From positions 1-19,481 of the forward strand of contig CAYFMH010000026.1 of assembly GCA_964344165.1 (NCBI GenBank): 19,481 nt of DNA. Direction: 5' to 3'. Made by a program: the position numbers and the translations under genes. The notes below the pieces were generated by a model. The model was not told where the DNA came from and searched no databases. It was given only the letters and a program-made list of their open reading frames with translations. Below, in pieces: positions 1-9,259 of this stretch; the first letter of the stretch is position 1, and the number at the start of each line of letters is the position of its first letter. The DNA comes from CAYFMH01 sp964344165 (lineage in GTDB: Bacteria > Patescibacteriota > Gracilibacteria > UBA4473).

Positions 1-54
1 GCAATCCACAGTAAAACCTTATAGCATGGGGAAAAGTAATTTCCGGATTCACGG

Positions 55-84
55 AAGAGAGCGTTAGATCATAGGCTCTTTTTT
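55..84 (+). terminator. Possible intrinsic terminator of a gene left of the window
   Basis: Arms at 55-62 and 75-82 pair over about 8 positions, including one G-T wobble, around a 12-nt loop. A run of six T follows from 79. The T-run lies on the plus-strand side, so it would end a plus-strand transcript entering from the left. The loop is large and the stem modest. Confidence 0.35.
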
Positions 85-100
85 GTGTTTTGTGGACTGC

Positions 101-122
101 ACATTTACTGAAAAGTAAATGT
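101..122. repeat. Perfect 9-bp hairpin with GAAA loop downstream of the methyltransferase gene
   Basis: ACATTTACT at 101-109 and AGTAAATGT at 114-122 are exact reverse complements around a GAAA tetraloop on the plus strand. It lies about 30 nt beyond the stop codon of the minus-strand gene at 155. There is no T-run on either side, so it is not a classical terminator. It may be a 3'-end stability hairpin. Confidence 0.4.
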
Positions 123-154
123 AAGAGAATATTAATTGCTGTACTAAATAAGTT

Positions 155-1645
155 TTAATTCAAAAATTCATTTACTTCCGCCTTAGTTCTAGGAATTTCA
201 ACGTCCCGAGGTTGGCGTTTATCAGTAGGGTCTTTCATAAAAACAAACTGTCCATCGTCCATATATCCTACTTTGTGCCCACCGGCACAAGATTGTAAAT
301 AATACTGCCAAGTCCTATAGGCTATTTTTTCATCAGAGCCATCTGATTTAAAGGCTTCTTTTGCACTTTTGCAGGGAGTTATTATGGCATTTCTTATCAT
401 ACTCAAAGCAGATGTTTTATCCCGAGGATAAACATGTACCAATCGGTCTCGAAAAACAGTCCCTTTTGTTCCTAGTGAAGCATGTTGGTCAATAATAGTT
501 TGTCTAACTTCTGAACTAAAAGCACCCCTCAAAAATAACCATGGAGAAATTTCACCTAAATGCATAGTTTGATGCCCTTCGGGAATTCTCAGGCTTTTGG
601 TTAGGTCTTCCCAACCATCCCTGAGGTTATTTGCCCATGCTTCGCAAGTTAAACCATTCATGTACCCCATGCTGTTATCAGCAAATCGAAAGTATAGTCC
701 AGCTTGTTCGGCCGCTCGAATTAAATTTCCTGGTGTTGGAAGAACTCCATTTGGAAAAATGACTTTATCAATCCAGGGGTTAGTTCCATAGTTTAGATTT
801 TTAGTATTGATTGCCTGCATCAGGATAACCCCGTCTTTTTTAACAGCATCCGACTGAAAACGAAAAAAGTCGGGATAATTTTTAGGCCCACCGATGCTTT
901 CTATCATTTCAAAACTCATCATAGCGTCGAGTTGGCCATCCAATTCTCCCGTTTCTTGTAGGTCTCTCCAGTCAGATAAAATAAATCGAACCCGATCAGA
1001 AATATCAGCACAAACTTGTTCGGCATATTTTTGTTGTTCTGCTGAAATTGTTATTCCAATAATTTCAACACCAAATCTTTCTACAAAATACTTTGTGGCA
1101 GGGCCATATCCATAACCACAGTCTCCCACTTTCATCCCTTCCTGTAATCCCATTCTCCGCCCAGCAACTTCCCAGCAAAGTTTCTGAGCCGTATCTAGTT
1201 CAAAAGGGCCATATTCAGGAAGCCAAAAACCACTAGTGTATTTCATGGTTTCTTCTCCTAGCATAGTTCTCATCAAATCATTATCGTAGTCATAATGTCT
1301 TTCAGCAATTCGTTTTTGCCCCTTTCTTCGTTTATTTGGATTTCGAAATCTTCGAAAAGCCTGATACATTATCATGTTAGCTTTTTGGCGTGGAGTCATT
1401 TTTGGTAAGCGCCCCTCTACCGCGGTTTGTGAAAGACGAAGCATCATTTCTCCTAGGTCTTCTACGTCGTATTCTCCTAACACATAAGAATCTCCAAGAG
1501 CCAGAAGTGGATTCTTTGCAAATCTATGATAAAAAGCACGAGCATCTGAAAGCTTGGGGTCGTGTGTGGCATCCCCATTTATTTCCAATTTAGCTGCTTC
1601 ACAAGCTTCTTTGAACTGTCTTTCTGCACTTTTTAAACTCATCAA
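155..1645 (-). CDS. Cyclopropane-fatty-acyl-phospholipid synthase family methyltransferase
   Basis: SAM-dependent methyltransferase of the CFA/mycolic acid cyclopropane synthase family, which modifies double bonds of membrane lipid acyl chains. The SAM-binding loop GDCGYGYGP lies near residues 173-181, followed by GITISAEQQKYA as in E. coli Cfa. Further matches are ESIGGPKNY (Glu249), NPWIDKVIFPNG and the C-terminal SCAGGHK (Cys453). At 496 residues it is longer than E. coli Cfa (382), with the extra length mostly N-terminal. Two positions that bind bicarbonate in E. coli Cfa appear changed: Cys139 aligns with Ser138 in YTSGFW, and His266 with Gln277 in LMQAIN. Glu is kept. It may therefore be a family methyltransferase with another product. 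The first codon (1643-1645) is TTG and the next (1640-1642) is ATG; ATG is the likelier start. No Shine-Dalgarno sequence precedes it. Stop is TAA. The family call is firm; the exact reaction is not. Confidence 0.88.
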   Translation of the reverse strand: MMSLKSAERQFKEACEAAKLEINGDATHDPKLSDARAFYHRFAKNPLLALGDSYVLGEYDVEDLGEMMLRLSQTAVEGRLPKMTPRQKANMIMYQAFRRFRNPNKRRKGQKRIAERHYDYDNDLMRTMLGEETMKYTSGFWLPEYGPFELDTAQKLCWEVAGRRMGLQEGMKVGDCGYGYGPATKYFVERFGVEIIGITISAEQQKYAEQVCADISDRVRFILSDWRDLQETGELDGQLDAMMSFEMIESIGGPKNYPDFFRFQSDAVKKDGVILMQAINTKNLNYGTNPWIDKVIFPNGVLPTPGNLIRAAEQAGLYFRFADNSMGYMNGLTCEAWANNLRDGWEDLTKSLRIPEGHQTMHLGEISPWLFLRGAFSSEVRQTIIDQHASLGTKGTVFRDRLVHVYPRDKTSALSMIRNAIITPCKSAKEAFKSDGSDEKIAYRTWQYYLQSCAGGHKVGYMDDGQFVFMKDPTDKRQPRDVEIPRTKAEVNEFLN

Positions 1646-1650
1646 AAGTG

Positions 1651-1678
1651 AGATTAGTCAACGGAGAGAATTTTTCAA
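1651..1678 (-). promoter_or_regulatory. Candidate promoter of the CFA-family gene
   Basis: On the minus strand TTGAAA (1678-1673), a 16-nt spacer and TAATCT (1656-1651) precede ATG 1642 by 8 nt. If used, the transcript would start at or next to the start codon. The -10 box is a poor match, so this is tentative. Confidence 0.3.
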
Positions 1679-1736
1679 CACAGAAAATCTTTCGTCAAGA
1701 ATGGCAGCGCCAGGGGAAGTCGCCCCCTCTCCGCAC

Positions 1737-1761
1737 AAAAAGAACAAGAATGTTCTTTTTT
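1737..1761. terminator. A/T-flanked hairpin, possible bidirectional terminator
   Basis: AAAAAGAACA (1737-1746) and TGTTCTTTTT (1751-1760) are perfect reverse complements around a 4-nt loop, with T-runs on the 3' side of either strand. It lies between the giant gene's own terminator and the start of the CFA-family gene. It could back up termination of the giant transcript. It has only three G-C pairs, so it is weak. Confidence 0.35.
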
Positions 1762-1799
1762 CTGTAAGATAGCGTCCTGCCCATTACTTCTAAACCCCT

Positions 1800-1832
1800 A
1801 AAAAACGCTGATCAAGATCATCAGCGTTTTTT
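1800..1832 (-). terminator. Intrinsic terminator of the giant SLH protein gene
   Basis: A perfect 13-bp stem (AAAAAACGCTGAT at 1800-1812 against ATCAGCGTTTTTT at 1820-1832) encloses a 7-nt loop. On the minus strand the stem ends in six T. It begins 14 nt past the TAA stop at 1847-1849. The A/T symmetry means it could also work on the plus strand. Confidence 0.85.
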
Positions 1833-1846
1833 AGTTTTGCTTTCAA

Positions 1847-4800
1847 TTAATGCACCAATCCCTCACTACTAGTCGTTTGATTATCTTCGGTTTCTATTAC
1901 CTCCTGATTTTCTTCCCCCTCTTCTTCTACCATCCGTGTAGGAGTACTAAATAATTTTTGTTTTAAAGAATTCAGATCGATTCCAATCTCTCCTAATGCT
2001 TCCTCAGAAAACTCACTTATATCTTTCAAAAACTGAAGATTTTCAATTTGGTCAGCCGCTTCCGGGTCTCGAATCACTTTTTCGATTACGGTTGGCTTCC
2101 TGACATATTCTGATCGATCCTCTATTTCTAATGGACCAGTCCTAGCAGTGTTTTCACGAACAGGAGTCCAACCAGAATTTGATTTTATTCTAGGATCTGG
2201 TGCTACTTCATCTGTGTATTGTCTACCAAGGAGGTGTCGATCTATATCAGAAAATTCTGAAGTCTGTGTTCCCAATCGTTTATAATTACGCTCTCTTCCT
2301 CTTCTTACTTGATCCTCTCCTCGTCTTTTACCACGTAAAACTTTTTGTCGAATTTTTGATTGTTTTTTATCAGCTTCTGAATGTTTTCTCTTTTCTTCGA
2401 GAGCATTTATAAACCAGCTAGCAAATTCAATTCGAGAAATCTTTTGCTGAGGATTAAATCTTTTTGATTTAAAGTTTTCAAACCACCCAGCTCGTTTAGC
2501 TGCTACTAATATTGGTGCTAAATCATGTTCGAGTTCGATGTCTTGGAAAGAAGAACGCCGTGATTTTTTGTTTACTTCTAGATCAAAGGTTTTTGCCAGC
2601 ACCATCAATGCATCTCCTCGCGTTGGTTCTTCATTTTTATCAAAGTCCTGATCAACAAGCCCCATAGTATAAGCCGTATAGATAGAACGACTTACTTTTG
2701 TTCTGGTCAATAAAACATTGCTTATTTCTGGTAATTCTTGTTTTTGTAATTTTGCCAGAGAATCCAGATCTTGATCTTGGGCTCGAATAGCCGAATATAA
2801 TATATCAGTCCATTTTACGGATTCATTGGGATGGAATTGATGATTTTTATCTGGTTTAAGAAGTCCATAAGACATCATTTTTACCATATCTGGATAGTAT
2901 TTATTGTTTTCAGAAACATCTGTCACATCAATTGTTACAAACTTCTCTTTTAGAACTTTCTTTTTGGCCGAGGCATACCCCCTCCCCTCTCTCTCTTCCG
3001 ATGATGCTCCCCGCCAGACCACTGGTGTTGATCTTCTCTCTGAAGAAATTTCTTGTAAACGTTTTACAGGCAATCGTCCTGAATGATATCCAGCAAATAC
3101 CTCCTGTCCAAATTCATTTGTTCTAGTTACCACCTTTCCTGCAATTCCTTTGTTCATTACTACTACCTCTTGCAGAGATTGTTCATAAGCTGCTACTTGA
3201 TCCAATAATCTTGCGTTATCAACCAACCGCTCTCTGCTTGATCTTCTTGTTTGTCCAGCAACCCTTGCCTTAGCTTTTCCGCTTTTTACTTCAGGGGCTG
3301 GCGGATTTTCATCTTCTCGGATAAGAACAACCGACGATTTTCGTGTTTCATCTATATCAGCTTCGACTGGATTAGAAATCGTGATTTTGAAATCTTTATT
3401 CAATTCTTCAGTTTCATTATCAATAATAATAATTGAAAAGTATTTTGTACCTGTTTCTCTTTCTGCCCAGACTAAAGTTCCAGAAGTGGTTACATAATTT
3501 TCTCCGGCTTTTGCTGTTCCATCAGAAGTAGTATAATCTACTTTTATTTCATTTTTACTTTGTCCAGAGAGATTCACTCCCACCGTTAAAACTTCTGCAT
3601 TTTCTTCTACAACAAACTCATTTGGGATCCAAAAAACTGGTTTTTCTAAAACGGTTAAAGTAAAAAATGTCTGTGCTGTTTTGTCTCCATCTGAAACAAT
3701 AAGTGTAATATCCACCGTACCGTATTGTCCCTCTAGAGGAAAAACCCTTATGGTTCTATTCCCCCTTGTTCCCCCAATGCCAATATTTATATTGGGAACC
3801 AAATCCGTGTTTGATGATGATTTAGTAACAACTAAGTCTTCCAAAGCTGTTTCTTCATCCGAAATAGTAAAATTAATAATTCCTGTGTCAGTATCCTCTT
3901 GAATCGTTTGATTGGCAATGACTGAAATTGTTGGAGCATCATTAACATTGTTAATCGTAATGTTGAAAATTTGATTTAATACTTGTCCTCCATTTCCATC
4001 ATCAATACTAAATTCAAAATTATCACTACTAGTTTCTGTTCCATTATGTTCATAAATGATGTTATTGTTTTCAATATCTGCCTGTGTAAACGTATCTCCG
4101 TCCTCTAACACAATTGTATTTAGTCGAAGTGTTCCGTTTTGAACCGTTGTATTTACTGTATAGGTTAAAGTTTGCGCCGGCTCGTCAATATCGCTGGCAC
4201 TTAGCTGTGAAGTTGTAATGGTTGCCGTAGCAGCCTCTTCTAAAGTTAGCCCATCATTAATATCCAAAACAGGTTTATAATTTTCTATAGTAACCGAGAT
4301 ATTAAAGATATAGTTCCCAGTAGTTGGGATCGAATCTGTCCCATCAGAAACAATAAACCCAAAACTGTCTGTCTCCGTCTCTGATCCATCATGGACGTAA
4401 GCAACCGCTCCTTCGTTGATATCATTTTGAGTGAAAGTGTCATTTGCTACTAAGACCGTCGAACCATTAAGTCGGAGCTCTCCATTAGTTGGAACATTGT
4501 TGACAACAGTATAAACAATGTCTGTAACCACCTGATCTCCAGAAGTCAGATCTACATCCTCGATACTCAAATTACTGTTTAAAATAGTAACAGATTCTCC
4601 TTGAGTTACTGTAATCCCGGTGTTATTTTCAAGTACGGGAGCATCATTTACCGGAGTTATGGTGAAGTTCGCATCATCGCTTCCAGACAATGGCTCATCA
4701 TCTTCTCCTGTGAAAATAATAGTTTCTGTTCCGGTCCAATTCTCATTTGGGACAGAAATAGTGGCTACTCGATTTGTAATATCAACACTCAAATCGGTGT

Positions 4801-7800
4801 TTCCACTGACAAACCAGGAAATTTCAGAGTCCGTATTATCTGGATCTGCTACATAATCATCCAAGCTAATGGCCGTAAATATATTTCCCTCAGCAACTTC
4901 TTGATCTGGGATTCCAGAAACCACAGGAACATCATTCACGGCTGTTATATTAAGAGTAATATCATCTAAATCTGTTTGTGCACCCCCGCTACCAGTATTC
5001 CCTTGATCATCAGTCCCAATAGTCAAAATATCTGTTCCATTAAAGTCTCGGTTTCCTCGATAGATAATTCCATTAGTATCAGACAAGGTATTATTAAGGG
5101 CCGTAATGGTGCCAACAGCTCCAACATGACTGGTGCCATTATTTGAGACATCTTCTACCGTTATCCCTCCGCTTACATCTGTTTTAACTGTGATAACACC
5201 ACTTGTGGCTGTAAATTGAATTTGGATACTCCCTTCTGCCGCATCAACATCATTCACGCTAATCCCACTCACGACAAGCTCTGTATCTTCATCCACAGTT
5301 CGAGAAGCTGGGACTACATTGACTGGTGCATCATTTACTGCCGTCCAGGTCAGATCAAGATTAAGAGAATCCGTTCCATTATTTGAGTCAGTTAAAACAA
5401 GTGTTACTTGATCGGTTCCATTATAATTTTGGTCTGGAACAAAGGTGATCGTGTTTCCATCAACAGAAACTACTCCATTATCAAAACCAGTCACACTCCA
5501 GGTCAAGTTGCTTGGTCCATCTTCGTTATCGCTCTTATCAGTATCATTGAGACTCAAAGTTAAGTTATTATCTTCATCAGCATTATATGTCGTCGTGAGA
5601 CCTGATCGAATTTCCGGATTGGTATTTTGGAGCCAATCAACAATCAATCCTGTTTGAGAACTACTTTCATTTGGTGTCCCATCATCGGTCAGAACCACTG
5701 TTACTTCAATTTTTCCATCAAAGTTGGTATTCTGTGGATCAAATTCAAATATTCCAGAATTAGCAGGATTCTCAGTAATTGACCCTGCCCATTGTGTATC
5801 ATTATCTACATTATCATTTGTTACATTTATACTCCAGTTTAAGTTGTTATTTTCTGCATCTTGTGGGTTTCCAAGAGTAGCAAAATCAACAATTAATACC
5901 TGCCCAATAGCAATCCCTTGAGAAGAGATATTGGTAAAGCTTGGAGCATCATTAATTGGATTGATAGTAATATCAAAGGTCTGACCTATAATCTGCCCTC
6001 CGGCTCCGTCACTCACGCTAAAAACAAAGCTATCAGAAGCCGTTTCACTTCCATTATGTTCATAAGAAATATTATTGGTTCCAATATTAACTTGGGTAAA
6101 TGTATCTCCGTCTCCCAAAACAGTTGTATTAAGCCGCAATATTCCATTAGTAGGAGCTGTATTCACCGTAAAAGTAAGAGTTTGTCCGCTGTCCTGGTCT
6201 GTGGCCTCTAATTCCGAAGGAGTAATATTAGCAGTTGCGGCCTCATCCAAAGTTAATCCTGCATTTGTTGCAATAACTGGAACATAATTATCTACCGTAA
6301 TAGAAATGTTAAAGGTCGCTTCCGGAAGAGTGATTGTCCCATCTGAAGTACTAAAATTAAAGCTGTCGGTTGTAGTCTCAGAATTATCATGTTCATAAGT
6401 TATTTTTTCTCCATCAATATCAGCCTGAGTAAAGGTGTCGTTGACCGCTAATGTTGTCGTCCCATTAAGCTTAATAGCTCCATTTGAAGGAATGGAAGTG
6501 AGAGTAAAGACCATATCAGAAGTCGTTTGTTCTCCACTTGTGATATCCGGATCAGTTACTTGGAGAGTGCTATTTACAATAGTTCCAGTTAGTCCCTGCC
6601 CTACGCTTAATCCCTCATTGTTAGCCAAAACTGGACTATCATTTTGGGCGACAATATTAATCGTAATCCCATCAGAGTCTGTCTGTGCACCACCCCCTCC
6701 ACTGTTTCCTTGGTCATTTAAACTTACGGTCAATGTTTCATTCCCAGTTACGTTTTGGTTTGGAGAATAAGTTACCGCATTAACATCGGCCAAAGTTGTG
6801 TTAATTTCAGTCAAAGTTCCGGTCAAAGTAACGGTGACACTGTTATTATTCCCAATATTTAATGCAGCCAACCCTCCTACCACATCGGCGACCACCAAAA
6901 TAGTTCCTTTTGTAACACTCAATGTCACTACCAGATCGTTATTTCCAGCATCATCATCACTCACGCTAATTGTGTTAATTACCAAATCATTATCTTCATT
7001 CACATTGATGATTCCTCCTGGAATAGTGTTTACAGGGGCGTCATTAATTGGGTTAATAGTAAGGTTGAAAGTTTGACCAGTGATCTGCCCCCCCGCTCCA
7101 TCGCCAATACTAAAATCAAAACTATCTCCAACAGTTTCGCTTCCATCGTGGGCATATTGAACATTGTTATTATCAATATCCGTTTGAGTAAACGTATCCC
7201 CTTGTCCCAAACCCGTTCCATCATTTCGAAGAGTTCCATTGACTGGGGCGGTTGTAATCGTGTAAGTAAGTGTTTGAGCTGGAACATCTTGATCACTCGC
7301 ACTCAATTCTAAATTGGAAATTGTATCAATCCCTCCCTCATTTACTGTTGATCCGGTATTGATGTCTAAAGTTGGAGTAAAGTTATCAACTGAAATGGTA
7401 ATATTAAAAGCGTTGGTCCCGGTAGCTGGCAGTGTCACCGTCCCATCAGTAACTGTAAAGTTGAAACTATCGGCAGTGGTTTCTGTGTTGTCATGAACAT
7501 AAATAATATTCCCCGCATCAATATCCGCTTGAGTAAAGGTATTTGTGGCTATCAAAATTGTTGTATTTAACTTCAAATCTCCATTGGCTGGCACACTTGA
7601 TAAAGTATAAACCAAGTCTGAAGCGGTCTGATCTCCACTATCAATATCCACATCTGTCGTTTGAAGGGCACTATTGAGAACCGTTCCAGTGGCACCTTTG
7701 TTTACTGCCAATCCATTATTTTGGGCCAATACCGGCGCATCATTGACTCCATTGACGGTAAAGATGGCCGCATCACTTCCAGACAATGGCTCTGCATCCT

Positions 7801-9232
7801 TGGCGGTGAAAGTAATAGTCTCTGATCCAGTCCAGTTTTCGTCTGGAATATTGATGGTTGCAACTCTGTCGGTAATAGAAACTGATAAATCAGTCGCCCC
7901 AGAAGTCGTCCATACGATGGCTGTGTCTGGGTTGTCTACGTCTGCGACATAATCATCAAGCACGATGGTTGTGAAGGAAGCTCCCTCTGTAATAGTCTGG
8001 TTTGGGATATCATCTACGACCGGAGCATCATTGTCCTCTGTTACAGTAATAGTAAAGGCTTGCCCCGCAGAAGTATCATCTCCCCCATTAGTTACACCTC
8101 CATCATCAGAAAGAGTGATGGTAATATCTGCAAAACCAAAAGCATTAGCAGCTGGAGTAAAGGTAAGATTTCCGCTGGAAGAATCTATGCTTGGAGCCAC
8201 AGCAAAAAGTCCAGCATTGGTATTATTGATGACGTTGAAAGTGAGGATTTGACCGGATTCATCTGTCGGTCCAGCAGAAATATTTGTTGCCCACCCAACA
8301 TAGGATTGAGCTCCCGCATCTTCTTCAACTGTTGGTGCAGACCCAAGGGTAAAAGAAGGAGCATCATTTACTGCTACTATTTCTAAGGTCATAGTAGCAG
8401 CACTTTCTGAATAAAGCCCTCCATCATATCCTTTCCACTGAAAAGAAGTAGTGCCATTCCAATTTCCATTTGGTACAAAAGCAAGGTTTGTGAAATCCGC
8501 TAAGGCAATTTCTTGGTTCCCGGTCACATCTGTTCCGCTTAATTTTAATGTTCCATTAGCTGCCAAAGCAGTGATTTGTATTTTTGTTAAGCTTCCTCCA
8601 TCCGTATCACTAAAATTATCAGAAAAATTTGTAGCCACAAAAGCAATTGTTGTGTCTTCTAACCCATTTATTGTATCATTAGACACTGTTGGTGCCACAT
8701 TTGGCCGCCAACTTGTTCTAGCCCAATAAGTTTCCTTATCGGCCGCCTCTGTATACTGAGTAGAAACAGAATTCTCAAGCATATAATCTCCGAAACTCAC
8801 TGCTCCATAGTTTTCACTCCAAGCAACCCCATAAAAATACCCATCCCCATCAATGTAAACCCCACTACCTGGATCATCATCCCAAGTTCCAAAATGGATC
8901 CAACCAATTTGTTCTGACCAAGCTTTTCCATCTAAAACCCCCTCACCATTGCTAATAGATAAAGTAACCCCGCCCGTATCTGGTTGCATTTCAATCCACC
9001 CTAGGTTTTCTGACCACATTTGTCCAGAAACCTGTGTGCTAGAGACGGTAATTCCTCCTATTTCATTACTTTGTGCATCCTGCTGCACTCCCAAATTTAC
9101 ATATCCTCCCACAGAATCTTCTGCATATTTTTGATTTCCCATAATGTTTGCCGCATCCACAAACTCCCAAGCAATTAAAGAAAAAACCCCCAAAAAAAAG
9201 TGTGTTGGTCGAAATTTTTGAGAGTTTTTCAT
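1847..9232 (-). CDS. Giant secreted cadherin-like repeat protein with Calx-beta and three SLH domains
   Basis: A 2461-residue exported surface protein, probably an adhesin or S-layer-associated filament. Residues 1-28 form a signal peptide: basic start, FFLGVFSLIAW core, VDA-A cleavage site, no lipobox. Residues about 72-142 carry three W-S-E-N/Q-x-G motifs. From about 178 to 1864 there are 15 cadherin-like repeats of 95-135 residues, most ending in a V/I-N-D-A-P type junction. Several contain FTQADI...YxHDxSET...DSFxF, as in CSPG/Cadherin_3 domains. A Calx-beta domain follows (about 1864-1975; VEENAE, DYTTSDGTAKAGENY). After a basic linker, three SLH domains lie near 2100-2155, 2168-2215 and 2225-2280; their expected role is to bind wall polymer. 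The tail (2280-2461) is first Arg/Lys-rich, then Glu-rich. No cysteine is present. Repeats are rich in Asn, Asp and Thr, which suggests calcium binding. The ATG at 9230-9232 has no Shine-Dalgarno. Stop is TAA. Ligand and function are unknown. Confidence 0.93.
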   Translation of the reverse strand: MKNSQKFRPTHFFLGVFSLIAWEFVDAANIMGNQKYAEDSVGGYVNLGVQQDAQSNEIGGITVSSTQVSGQMWSENLGWIEMQPDTGGVTLSISNGEGVLDGKAWSEQIGWIHFGTWDDDPGSGVYIDGDGYFYGVAWSENYGAVSFGDYMLENSVSTQYTEAADKETYWARTSWRPNVAPTVSNDTINGLEDTTIAFVATNFSDNFSDTDGGSLTKIQITALAANGTLKLSGTDVTGNQEIALADFTNLAFVPNGNWNGTTSFQWKGYDGGLYSESAATMTLEIVAVNDAPSFTLGSAPTVEEDAGAQSYVGWATNISAGPTDESGQILTFNVINNTNAGLFAVAPSIDSSSGNLTFTPAANAFGFADITITLSDDGGVTNGGDDTSAGQAFTITVTEDNDAPVVDDIPNQTITEGASFTTIVLDDYVADVDNPDTAIVWTTSGATDLSVSITDRVATINIPDENWTGSETITFTAKDAEPLSGSDAAIFTVNGVNDAPVLAQNNGLAVNKGATGTVLNSALQTTDVDIDSGDQTASDLVYTLSSVPANGDLKLNTTILIATNTFTQADIDAGNIIYVHDNTETTADSFNFTVTDGTVTLPATGTNAFNITISVDNFTPTLDINTGSTVNEGGIDTISNLELSASDQDVPAQTLTYTITTAPVNGTLRNDGTGLGQGDTFTQTDIDNNNVQYAHDGSETVGDSFDFSIGDGAGGQITGQTFNLTINPINDAPVNTIPGGIINVNEDNDLVINTISVSDDDAGNNDLVVTLSVTKGTILVVADVVGGLAALNIGNNNSVTVTLTGTLTEINTTLADVNAVTYSPNQNVTGNETLTVSLNDQGNSGGGGAQTDSDGITINIVAQNDSPVLANNEGLSVGQGLTGTIVNSTLQVTDPDITSGEQTTSDMVFTLTSIPSNGAIKLNGTTTLAVNDTFTQADIDGEKITYEHDNSETTTDSFNFSTSDGTITLPEATFNISITVDNYVPVIATNAGLTLDEAATANITPSELEATDQDSGQTLTFTVNTAPTNGILRLNTTVLGDGDTFTQVNIGTNNISYEHNGSETASDSFVFSVSDGAGGQIIGQTFDITINPINDAPSFTNISSQGIAIGQVLIVDFATLGNPQDAENNNLNWSINVTNDNVDNDTQWAGSITENPANSGIFEFDPQNTNFDGKIEVTVVLTDDGTPNESSSQTGLIVDWLQNTNPEIRSGLTTTYNADEDNNLTLSLNDTDKSDNEDGPSNLTWSVTGFDNGVVSVDGNTITFVPDQNYNGTDQVTLVLTDSNNGTDSLNLDLTWTAVNDAPVNVVPASRTVDEDTELVVSGISVNDVDAAEGSIQIQFTATSGVITVKTDVSGGITVEDVSNNGTSHVGAVGTITALNNTLSDTNGIIYRGNRDFNGTDILTIGTDDQGNTGSGGAQTDLDDITLNITAVNDVPVVSGIPDQEVAEGNIFTAISLDDYVADPDNTDSEISWFVSGNTDLSVDITNRVATISVPNENWTGTETIIFTGEDDEPLSGSDDANFTITPVNDAPVLENNTGITVTQGESVTILNSNLSIEDVDLTSGDQVVTDIVYTVVNNVPTNGELRLNGSTVLVANDTFTQNDINEGAVAYVHDGSETETDSFGFIVSDGTDSIPTTGNYIFNISVTIENYKPVLDINDGLTLEEAATATITTSQLSASDIDEPAQTLTYTVNTTVQNGTLRLNTIVLEDGDTFTQADIENNNIIYEHNGTETSSDNFEFSIDDGNGGQVLNQIFNITINNVNDAPTISVIANQTIQEDTDTGIINFTISDEETALEDLVVTKSSSNTDLVPNINIGIGGTRGNRTIRVFPLEGQYGTVDITLIVSDGDKTAQTFFTLTVLEKPVFWIPNEFVVEENAEVLTVGVNLSGQSKNEIKVDYTTSDGTAKAGENYVTTSGTLVWAERETGTKYFSIIIIDNETEELNKDFKITISNPVEADIDETRKSSVVLIREDENPPAPEVKSGKAKARVAGQTRRSSRERLVDNARLLDQVAAYEQSLQEVVVMNKGIAGKVVTRTNEFGQEVFAGYHSGRLPVKRLQEISSERRSTPVVWRGASSEEREGRGYASAKKKVLKEKFVTIDVTDVSENNKYYPDMVKMMSYGLLKPDKNHQFHPNESVKWTDILYSAIRAQDQDLDSLAKLQKQELPEISNVLLTRTKVSRSIYTAYTMGLVDQDFDKNEEPTRGDALMVLAKTFDLEVNKKSRRSSFQDIELEHDLAPILVAAKRAGWFENFKSKRFNPQQKISRIEFASWFINALEEKRKHSEADKKQSKIRQKVLRGKRRGEDQVRRGRERNYKRLGTQTSEFSDIDRHLLGRQYTDEVAPDPRIKSNSGWTPVRENTARTGPLEIEDRSEYVRKPTVIEKVIRDPEAADQIENLQFLKDISEFSEEALGEIGIDLNSLKQKLFSTPTRMVEEEGEENQEVIETEDNQTTSSEGLVH

Positions 9233-9246
9233 ATTTTAAATAATTT

Positions 9247-9258
9247 CATGACTAAATA
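9247..9258 (-). other. Start of a possible 6-codon upstream ORF overlapping the giant gene start
   Basis: An ATG at 9249-9247 on the minus strand opens MKLFKI followed by TGA at 9231-9229. This TGA overlaps the giant gene's ATG as ATGA. Such an overlap can couple translation by re-initiation. It is AT-rich and may be chance; nothing else supports it. Confidence 0.2.
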
Positions 9259-9259
9259 C

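Noticed and set aside
7030..8367. Minus-strand frames of 60-90 codons inside the giant gene in another register
   Set aside because: They overlap conserved repeat-coding DNA, give low-complexity Leu/Ile/Met-rich translations and have no start signals.
1847..9232. Many open frames of 60-120 codons on the plus strand opposite the giant gene
   Set aside because: They mirror the repeated antisense of one continuous 2461-codon frame, recur in the same register in each repeat and have no family resemblance.
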